Source of the DNA: Sipunculus nudus
Lineage: Eukaryota > Annelida > Sipuncula > Golfingiida > Sipunculidae
DNA: 64,000 nucleotides
NCBI GenBank assembly: GCA_026874595.1
Contig: CM049320.1
Span: forward strand, 39,186,714-39,250,713
Direction: 5' to 3'
Part shown: piece by piece, positions 28,901 to 40,451 of the stretch
Layout of the letters: each line of letters begins with the position of its first letter
Position numbering within the stretch: position 1 is the stretch's first letter
Program-made: the position numbers and the translations under genes
The notes under the pieces: model-generated
The model's input: only the letters and a program-made list of their open reading frames with translations
Databases searched by the model: none
What the model was told of the DNA's origin: nothing

Positions 28901-31900
28901 CATTGACCTCTGACCTTTCCTCTCTATCCAGTGTCCATTTGTGGGTCTGTTTCCACTCATAAACCCTCATATCTCGGGAACCGTTTGACCGATCAGGAAA
29001 TAAAATTGATACAAATGTAGCCCTTGGATTGCTTTATAACATACACAAAAAATGGTGGCGCCACCTGTAACCATGTTTGCACAGTGTCCATCTGTTCATC
29101 TGCCTTGGGTTAAAATCACTCATATCTCTGCAGTGAATTGACTAATTCACCTGAAATTCGTCATGTGTATACATCCAGGATAGCTTTCTTGATTTTATGA
29201 CAGGTGGCGCCACCTACGTTCACGTTCACGCTGATGACATCCAAGCTTATATCTCGGGAACCGTTTGACCGATCAGGAAATAAAATTTATACAAATGTAG
29301 CCCTTTGATAGCTCTGTAACATACACAAAAAATGGTGGCGCCACCTGTAACAATGTTTGCACAGCGTCTGTCTGTTAGTCTGCCGTGGCCTAAAATTACT
29401 CATTTCTCTGTAGTGGTTCGACATAACTGCCTAAAATTTTGCAGGTTTATACATCGTGGACAGCTTTCTTGATTTTATGACAGGTGGCGCCACCTACATT
29501 CTAGTTAACGCTGGACACATCCAAGCTCATATCTCAGGAACCATTTGACCGATTGGGCCAAAATTGTGCATGTGTTTAGATCTCACATAGGTCTTTATCA
29601 TACACAAAACTGGAGGGGTTACCTGCAAAGATTTTTGCACAGTGTTTGTCTGTTTGTCTGCCATGGGCAAAAATCGCTCATATACATGTAGTGGTTTGAC
29701 TTTTCTGCCTAAAATTTTGCAGGTGTATACAACTTGGACAGCTTTCTGGATTTGTGGTAGGTGGCACAACCTACATACACATTTAGGCTGCAGACATCCA
29801 TGCTAATATGCATCATACCTCACTCTATTTCCCCTTGCCACTCAATCCATCCGATTTTGGCAGATACATGTAGTCACTTGTTGGTTACCCGTATTCTAGT
29901 TTTAAAAGTTTACACATTTTTCTCTATTTTTGAGATATATAAATACAGACTAAATCTTGGCCTGTTGGTTAATCTGTTTGATGCTTCAGTTGAATGGGTA
30001 TATACTACCATTCTGATGATAAAATTTCCTTTTGGGAATCTCTTCCCAGTCAGCTGAGCGTCATGACCCATGGGTCACTTGTACTTAGCTTGACAGCAGT
30101 GATTGTGTTAGACTTCTCACTGTCCGACGTATTTGTGAAGTGTTTACAAGGATCGGTGATCAGCTTTAATCATAATGGACGAATCAGGAATATTTCGTGT
30201 CCCTTATGGAAAAAAACGGGCATGCACTTAAGAAAAAAAGAAAGATTTATATCTAGAGGAATTAAACGTATTATCCACAAAAACACAAACTCAAATTCAT
30301 ACAACATACTATCAACACAAACACAAACTGAAATTAATACAACATTGGTAAATGCACCAGTTATGGTTACAGGAAAAGACATCTGGCAGCAAACATGGAA
30401 ACTACTCTGATACCTGGCCTCTGAACAAGACTGGCGTCTATTTAAGGCCAGCATTTATTTTTCTGAGACTTTGTTTTACCCTGGTGACTAAATAAAGCAG
30501 GGCACTGGTGCCTGATTAAGGAAATACTATATATATATATAAATGTATACATATATATATTCCTATTTAATTATATATACATATATATATATATATACAG
30601 GGTTTCCGCGACCCTAAAATTTAGGCCGGTAAACGGACTCTTTCCCCCGCGAGGGTCATTAAAAATTCCCCCAGCCAAAGAGGCTGAGAGAGCTTAATAA
30701 TAACCCAAGCACGAGTGTCGTGCTGTCTTCATCATCTTCAAACTATGTATCAGATTTGCGCGCCCCTGTCGCCTGTTCGGTGCCACTCAGTCACTTTCCT
30801 GACAATGTCTGAAAAACTTTGAAAAGAATAGATCAGTAAAAAGATTCCTTATACATGTACAACATCTGCGCAAATAGTTTTTATGCTGTTTCGCCATTTA
30901 ATTTTCTGGAGAAGGTAATCAGTTGTGTAACCATAGGTTGTGGACGTACGATGTCGGACGTACGATGTCGGCCATGAACATGCGCTACCGGCCAAAGGTG
31001 TGATATTATAATTAATCGTTCGACAACCGTACATTCAGTCTCTGTAGTCAGTAAAAATGATAAACCTATCGATAATGGAAATTAAATTTGTGTTTTATTT
31101 GGTTGTGATGATATATTTTTCAAAATTTGAAGAAGGTGAATCATTTTCATCATGCAGTCGCTGTGGACATCGCTGCTTTGACATATTAACAAACCGCGAG
31201 CCATGCAGCGAGGTCACAATGCAAAGGGCTTTTGTCTTGACTTTACCGAACAAATTTCAAAAGGCCGGAGCGTAGTGAATGCGCTGTTCTATGTGCGAAT
31301 ATTCATGAGGGAATTCCCTATTGAAATAAAAACTTGTGGCAAATGCAGCCAATAGCGTCCGAGGAAGTTCTGAATAATTCAACTGAATGTCACACGTGCA
31401 GAAACAGGTTATGCTGGTCAATGATTGGGCCGTCTCGGACACGATCGCAATCAGGGATTTCGCAGAATCAAATGTTGGGCCTATAACAAGTAGGCCTAAC
31501 ACACTAAATTTCAAGGATATTGCACGAATTTTAAGTAAAAGCATGCGACAGCAATATATATTTTTTGTCATTTAACTTTGAGAAAAGCAGCCGGCCGTTG
31601 AATGCGTTGCAGCAGCCGACAAAACGCCGGCTGTAGTGCGGGCCCATCGTGAACACCCGGTCAGCGGAGATCACGCGCTAAGCACCAGGCGCGGGTAATC
31701 TGGGAGCGCGGGAAACCGTTAGTCCCTGGAGGGGTATGTTGAATTGGTCAATAGCTTGGGGATACACAGGAAGCGTGCACGATTTAAAAAAAAAACAAAC
31801 AATGTGGACATCGCTTGGGCAGAACAGGCCCTATATTTATTATATTTATCTTCGTCAATTCGGTTTGCGCAAGTTTCCAAAACAGATGTTTAGGCGAATC

Positions 31901-32231
31901 CTTTCCAAGGAATAGTTAAGTAAAAGGCCAGTTTGTGGGCCTACATATGTCAGGGAGACACGACTTGTACGTGCATGCTGCATCACATGAAGGCCTAACG
32001 AATATTTTACTGTTTTACTGGTATATTTTTACGCCTTCCATGGGCGTGATACTAAGCTGAAAAAGAACATCAGAAACGTTTTCAACCTTGATTTTGTAAA
32101 ATTTCCACACCGTGGGAGGGGGACCCCTCCCACACCCTCCTCCCCTGCCCCACGCTAGGTTCACTCCCTGTCACAAAGTAAAAACGGACACACTTTTTCA
32201 ACCCTGGCGGAAACCCTGATATATATATATG

Positions 32232-32263
<32 letters not shown>

Positions 32264-34062
32264 TATTACATTACAATCACATTTTTAAGGCGCTCATTAC
32301 AGTTATGAAATTTTCAATGGCACTTCACAAAACATTCATAAATATACATGTACTATATTCCTATTTAAACACATATATATATATATATATATGTCACAGG
32401 ACAAACTCCGATCCAGTAGAATCTTCGATCTTACTAGGACAAAGACTTTCTGCTAGTAGGATCGGCGATTCTACTAGGACAAACTCTGATCAACCAGAGA
32501 CCACAACATTTATAATTAGAATTTCTACTAGTAGAATTGGCGATTCTACTAGGACAAACTCCGATCGTGGTCTCTACTAGGACAAACTCCAATCATATAT
32601 AAATGTACTAGTTGGATCAGAGCTTCTACTAGGACAAACTCCGATTGTAGTCTCGACTAGGACAAACTTACCATAATGGTCTAATTTATGAAACCTGAGA
32701 TTGTGAATAAATTGAACAGAGTAATATGGTAACCAAATGTTTTATTTATGAATATACACAATATGACTTTCTAAAAGATTAAAGTATATCATGATTGTTT
32801 CATACAATATACAGGACAACGGTTGTTTATTTGGTTTTTAATGTAGGGTTAAACACTGGTATATGGTAATGGTTGACATGTTAGGTTTTTTTTTTGTATA
32901 ACCATTATATTTATTCATTGTTTTATGTACTATACTTCTAGAATTCTTGTTATAATGCTGTATTGTATATGATTGCTCCTTGCAAAGTGCCACCCAGAAA
33001 CATTCAGTGTTTGTCAAAACAGATTTTGAGCTTTGAGGAAGTTGACATAACCTTAGGACTGATATTTTTATGGGCGGACTTGCACTTTACCGAGGGAACT
33101 GTATTTCTGCGAGTGAGTCTTTTGAAAAAGTTCTGTATGAAAATACACACAATCTGTATAAATGGCTTTTTAATTGATAAATATAAGTACTGTCCGATGT
33201 ATATATTGCATTTTTCTTTTTTATTTTAAGAAATAAGTTATACCTATGTTCAGGAATTGTAGATAACAGTTTGTGCTAAAATGTGCTCGTGCTTTTATTT
33301 GTATTTTTTATCACATAAACTTGTATGTTCTATATGAAACCTACATTCTGTATCAGTGGCTTTTTCATTGAGTAGCATAAGTGCTGTTGTATGTATATAC
33401 TGCATTTTTTTACTGTGAATTTAAGACAGGATGTGAATGAAATATTTTAGATCAATATTCAGGAATTTTACATATATACAAGAAGATAACAGTTTGTGCT
33501 TACATGTACTTGTGCTTATATTTGTAATTTTTTTTTTATCAAATAAAGTTGTATGAATATGTTTGAATGAAACATTAAGATGTATATCTGTGACTTGTAT
33601 ATATAATCGTAGGATATTGTGTTTTATCATATGTGCTTGTATTTATTTTTCTTTATTTTTTTTCAAATACATAAATAAAACATTTGGTTAAAATATTACT
33701 GTGTTTTATTCATTTTTAATCTCAGGTTTCAGAAATTAGGTAAATTATGGTAAGTTTCTCCTTGTAGAGACTACAATCGGAGATTGTCCTAGTAGAGACT
33801 ACGATCAGAGTTTGTCCCAGTAGATACTACGATCGGAGTTTGTCCTAGTAGAATCGCCGATTCTACTAGTAGAAAGTCTAATTATGTTGTGGTCTCTGGT
33901 TGATCGGAGTTTGTCCTAGTAGAGGCTATGATCGGAGTTTGTCCTAGTAGAATCGCTGATCCTACTAGTAGAAAGTCTGATCAGAGTTTCTCTTAGTAGA
34001 AAGTCCGATCGGACTTTGTCCTAGTAGGATCGACGATTCTACTGGATCGGAGTTTGTCCTGT

Positions 34063-34101
<39 letters not shown>

Positions 34102-34102
34102 T

Positions 34103-34154
<52 letters not shown>

Positions 34155-37100
34155 GTGGTTATTCCATATACATTAACATAAACTTATGTGAAACTGCTGC
34201 ATAAAAATAGTTAGTGAAATTTCCATTCATATATGAAGTGAAGAACAGGCCTGATATGATTAGCTGGTGTAAAAGTTCTTGATATTCTGGGTAATAACTC
34301 AATAAGAGTTAGACAAGCATAAAACACATTAATTACATCATAGCTAATTAATCACATCATTATTTGTTTTGGGAAATTTGGATGAATATACCCACAGGTT
34401 ATTATATCCTTCCCTGTGGTTGTCAGTGTCAAATGAAGTTATATTGTATATGATTGTTCTTATTATATTTAATAATAAACACATCAAGTTCTACATGGGC
34501 TTCACAGATAAAGAAAATCCAAACATCATTACCATTAAAACCATATAACTTATATTCCTGTTTTTTTTACTTCATTATCTCAAAAAAATTTCTATTTTTT
34601 TTTACACTTGTCCATTAACTATGCTTAAACACTGAGATTTTAGATTTTTTTTTACACTTGTCCATTAATTACACTTACACACTGAGTTTTTAAATTTTTT
34701 TTATATATATGTTTGTTAAAAAGATGTTCTGATGCCTTTGGTGATGGCTAAAAGCACCTTATTCATAACACTGAGTTGTGGCATTGGTCCTTTCTCCATT
34801 GTTCTGACGGCTAAAATTTGAGTGAAACTCATACAGTAAATTTTTAAGCTAGAACCAAATTCAGCTGAGTGCTGACACCCATGGGTCCCTTGTTATTCCA
34901 ACTTATTAAGCAGGTCAGTGGAGATTCTGCCATAATAACGGTGATTGCCATAATAACGGTGATTATATTTTCTTAGGGTTTGATACACTCCAGAGCTGTA
35001 ATTCCTAGGTTCATACTGATCTCATATTGAATACAAAGTATAATGTTGTTCTGAGAACAAAAACTCATTCAAATGTTTTCACCTAATTTCACTATGGCTC
35101 ATTCCATAAACGGTGTACTGTACCTTGAAATCATACAAACTGTTTTAAAGTCCATTATATTTTAATGCCATTGTCACTTAACATACATCATTGGTTGTTA
35201 GCTATGAAATAATTTTCAGGATCCACATCTTAAAAATGGCTGACTTGATAAATTTCAATAATTGTTTTTTTCCCAGAATGCCTCAGACAGCTCCTCGGAC
35301 TCCTGGGAGACAGACAGTGAGAGTGATGGGTACTCTGTCATTTCCTCCGGTCACTTTTACCGTAAAAAATCACCAGCAGAGAGCTCTGCAAATTCCACTC
35401 AACCTGCACTTCTCCCTCGTCGTCCATCAGCCCCCACAGAGGGCGCCACATCAGTCACGTCCAGGTTACCACCGAGGCCCCCTGTTGGCCCCATCAGTCC
35501 TGGCGGGTCCGGAGATCAAAATCTAGTCAGGAAAGGACAACGAGGGGCTCCAACGAGTAAAGTCATGCGCCCATCATGTCCGCCGCCGTTACCTCCGTCA
35601 AAGAAAACAGAAAGGTCATGTGACCTGAGTGCTTCATCACCTACTGGATCTCCTACCAAACTTAAACATGCTCGAAGTGACACAAAGTTAAGTCAGGCAG
35701 AACCTCCACTAAATATTGACTTCAAGAGGCCTTTGCCCCTACCCCCAACATCACAGTCTATGTCACCAAAAGATAGTTCTTCAGAGCCGACTCTGACACC
35801 ATTGTCAAGGTCAAGTTCATCTGCGAGTGATTGGAGTCAGAGTAGTAGGAGCGATATTCTGGTTCCGTCACATAAAATCGGTGTTTTGCCCGCCGGGAAA
35901 TTAGGCCTAGTGAGAGATAAGTCTCCTCTGCTTCCTCCAAGGAACAAAATATTGGACACGGACTCTGTTATGGAACAAAAATCAGACAAATTAAAAGCTG
36001 AGCTTAAATCTGTCGAAATTAAGGAATCTAAGCCTCTCAGTGGTCTGTCACGTGGTACTCCTAGTCGTAAAACCAGAGATGCTACGAAAAACTGGGTGTT
36101 CGGTACACAATCCGATGTACCACCTGAACCTGTGTTACCAAGGGAACCAAAGTCCAAGTGGAATACAAAAGATGATACAGTCAAAAGAAAACCTTCAAAC
36201 TGTGATGCGCCAAGGCTACCTCCAAGACCGAAGACCCAGATCTGTCTGGCTGACAGAACAGAGGAATGCGTGTACTCTGAGGTAGTGGAGCCTAGCTCTG
36301 AGAGGCCCCAGCGGCCCCCAAGACCCAAGTCTATGGCAGCCAACGTTAACCTGCTGACAGTTCCTGAGAAACCTCCAAGAATATCAGTGTGTAAAGCCTC
36401 CGACAGGTTAGTGATTTTGATAATAAATCAAACATAAAGATTCAGTTTTGGTTCAGAAGTAAAATTAGATAATAAGTTAACTCACCAGACATAAGGCCAA
36501 ACAAAAAATTAAAAGGTATGATTCTCAGGCACTGCCCAGGTCAATTTTAACCCCCCCCCCCCCCCCCCCATCAAAATTTTTATTTTGATTGTCATCTTTC
36601 AAGATGGTAAAATATTTAGTTTTTCATTGTTATGTAGTGCGTTTACCTGTTTAGAAAAAAAATTATGTAATTATCATGTTTTTCCCTGATCATATGATAT
36701 TTTTATTAAAAAATACAAAAAAGGTAATAAAAAACCCCGCCCACACTGATTTTTTAAAAAAAGTGCCTTAGGCCAAAAAAAATTAAAGGTGTGGTTCTCA
36801 GGCACCGCCCGCATCTATTTTAAACCCCCGCATCAAAACTTTTTATTTTGATTTTAAATAAAAACTTTTCAATTTTGAGCTGCTGCCCCTCCGACATTTC
36901 TTTCAAGAAGATAAAACCATACAATTTCCTTTGTTTTGTAGTGCTTTTACTTATTTAGCAAAATAAAACAGTTATTTTCATGCTTTTCCCTTATCATTTG
37001 ACATTTTTATCGAAAAATACCAAAAAATTTAAAATAAAAAAAGCGCCCGCCCGCATTGATTTCTGAAAAAAAGTGCCTGAGAACCTACCTTTTTTTATTT

Positions 37101-40100
37101 TGGCCTTAGAACCATACTTTTTGCCTAATGTATGAAATATATTACACATGGTCAGAGATAAGGGTGATAGTAGATTTTCTTATGTCTGAATATTGACTGG
37201 GCAACAAGTTTTCCCAGGGTAGAAAGTTTTCTCTTTTGGAGATCTCATTCCAATTATTTGACAAACATCACATAAGGGTCCTTAAGTTACCTGAGGTGTC
37301 ATCATGTAGAGGTTTCTTTGTAAAAGGAAATATGACCACTAGTTCTGTAACCATTAAGTCGTGCACAGATACAACGTGATATGGAGTTAGATATCATGTT
37401 GGTATCATCAAATGACTCTGTATATTGATATGCTAATGATATTTGATTGTGTGAGGAAAAGGTTCAATATTTATAAATATTAAAAAAAAACCTTAAATAG
37501 CTGGTGAAATGATAGCTGGTCACACAGTCTTGCGACATAAACAGACACATGGATTATGTTTACTCGCACATCGAACCATGGCAACAATTAAAAATTTGTT
37601 AATTGGATATCCCGGTTGTAACTCATGTGTCAGGATGGTTTGCTGGGAAACTTTTATTAAGCCAAATTGTACTATTGGTAACAGCATAGGATAATACATG
37701 TATTATTTTAAATGCTTAATGCTTTTATTTGTTTCAACTTTTTCATTCAGTTCTTTTTGATGTTACATTCTTTTTTGCAGCCTTGATGAGCAGCTTAAGT
37801 CCTCTTGCAGGCATCAGACAGGGTTTAAAAAATGCTTGTCGAGGGCAAATTTGCCTGCACCCCCTCCAACCCCACCCCAAAGTAACCCAGCTTCCCCAAA
37901 GTGGAGCCTTTTTGATGACAGCGAGTTCGAGAACGACTACCTGTCTATGTCTAGCGGACTAGCTGAATCTCTGTCCCTGATAAATAAGGCCCATAATGCA
38001 TTAGTGCCAAGCAGTGAGCTGCAGTTTACTGATTCGGAAGGGTAAGATAGCTGGTCATGCAGTATTTGTGTTACTTGATTCACTACGATTCAGTTTGAGT
38101 ATAAAGGTTTATACCACACTCATACCTGCAGGTGGTCTTCCTGTAACTGCTGAAACATCATATGATGAATGAAACCGTAACTCTGTCACAAACATTACAC
38201 AAGACAGAAAGATACCCTTGTTACAAATAATACGATGAGATAAGATGGCTGACAACTATCTAAGAAACATAACACCAAAAATCATAAATGAGCCCGACCG
38301 AATTATGATTGACAAAATTTTCACACAGAGACATTATTTGGGTACACAAAACCATATCTCAAATAGATAACAGATTGTGGTATTTGTAACATAAGTCAAT
38401 AATCTTCTAAATTTCCCCAATGGTTCATATAATCTCCCAGCTTAAGTATATGCTAGAGTATAATTTCTATATGTGTCACAGGTGGCTCTTGTATAGCAGA
38501 TTGAATTCCTTTACGACAGTCTCATGACAGTCTCTTCAGAATACATCACTTTTATGTCAAATAAAATATTTCTCTTCTTTTCTCTCTCTCACACAATCAT
38601 ATCCCACTGAGTAAGTAGATGAAAGTGAAAAATTTAATTGCTATGTGCCCATTGATAAACACATTGGTGTTGATATAGCTATGGACACATATTAGTGGTG
38701 TGCCAGTTAATTTAATCAATGATTAGTCGTTTCTTTCATTATTGTTTAAATTAGTTGCATATTTGCATAATCAATAGCAAAGGATTATGTATGCACATCT
38801 AAACAAGTCATTACCCAGATGAAATATTCCAGTTGTCAGAGATATAAGGAAGACATGCAGTGCACTAAAAAGCGAACAGCATTAAAAAAATAAGTAACAA
38901 CAACCTTGATATTATTATTGACCTATCCACCACAGCCCAAATGCTCCGCCCTTTTAACTTCTTATTTTAATGAGCCCCTAAAACACTCCTACACATATGG
39001 ACTTCCATGCCCATGGTAGCGAGAGCTGTTTACAACATAGTAATGACGTCACAAAGGGCGATGGTGCATGACGTCGATTGACTGACGTCATCAACTGGTA
39101 TCACCTGACCATTGTTTACTATATCGCAGTCATATATGAACTGTGTTGCAATATATATTGGATTATTTGTCCCATACAAATTATATGCCAGGTAAGACAT
39201 TATTATTCACTTGGTAGTCGGAGGAATGGCTCCAGCAACCTATAGCCTAGAAACTTTTTATACTGTCTCCTTCGTATAATAAAATATCCCGGAAAACATG
39301 CAGACATGGGTACTGGTAGTTTTACAGACTACATGTGTTCTGTTTGACAGAGCTCTGTCAAATTATGCAAAATTTTGTTTTTGTCAGATGATTGACGCTT
39401 TACAATGTTTAAGGTCACCTGATTGGTTGCTCCTTAGTCCCATGCTTATGTTTATTCATTGAATGAATATGCAATTAAGGTCGCATAGAGTTCATTGATA
39501 GGTCAATTACCTTGACTTTTCAATGTGATGCAGAAGTCAACCTTTATTTACTCAGTAAATATTTAAGGTGTAAATCTAATGTAGATTTCACAGCAGTGTA
39601 AAAGGTACTTAAAATGATCATTTAATAATTGGTCATACATCATTTTTACCTTTAAGTAATTGAATATGATTTTACAAACCATTGCTGACACAACTTATGG
39701 TAGGTTACATGTTCTTCAGGAGGGTGCCCCTTCAGGTATGGGAAGTGGTCACTTTTCTAAGTGAAGATTGAATCGTAGTGAACAGTAACACCTTGGTTTG
39801 ATGCATGGGTTTTAGTGTCGAACTGCATATTTGAACAGTCCTCTTGCTGTAGGTTACCTGTACCTGTGTGTGTGTCATCTCGTAATGATGACAGTGATGG
39901 AATGTGGCATGCTGTTGTCAGCAAGAACTACAGACTATAAGTGTCTGTTGAAACTGCTTAGTTAGGTCATTAGATATTAGAATCTGTATTCTTCAAACCA
40001 TCCTTGGACATATACTGCTTTGCTATAATGTTATAAAAACATTATGAATTACCTAGGTAAATGTGGCAAAGTTAAATGTCTCCAATCAAGTTGTTAGAAC

Positions 40101-40415
40101 AAGCAGCCCTAATACTAGTGAATGGGGAAGGTGCTTGGCAGAGGTAATTAAACTGACCTATCTCATAGTAAAGAATCCTTAGAAAATAAAATTAGGGTGA
40201 TCCATACCTCAAGTATTTAATGGTTTGTTCATTGGGTGTTACCCCAACCATCCAAACAAATTTCATCAAAAATCCTTTGATACCTTTTCTTATCATAATT
40301 GCTAACGGACAAACCAATCAACCAAGTAACCAACCAATGAAGATGAAAACGTTCTGCCTCCTGAGTGAGTTCTAATTAAGAACAGAGAGATAAGCTCTAT
40401 CAGTGTATTAGCATA

Positions 40416-40451
<36 letters not shown>

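Noticed and set aside
29994-30410. 138-codon ORF as a complete gene
   Set aside because: Its first third is family B repeat sequence; only the distal part might be coding, so it is listed only as an unidentified segment.
31257-31571. 104-codon minus-strand ORF as the transposase of the CAGGG element
   Set aside because: Too short, with no DDE-type or zinc-finger motif; the element appears non-autonomous.
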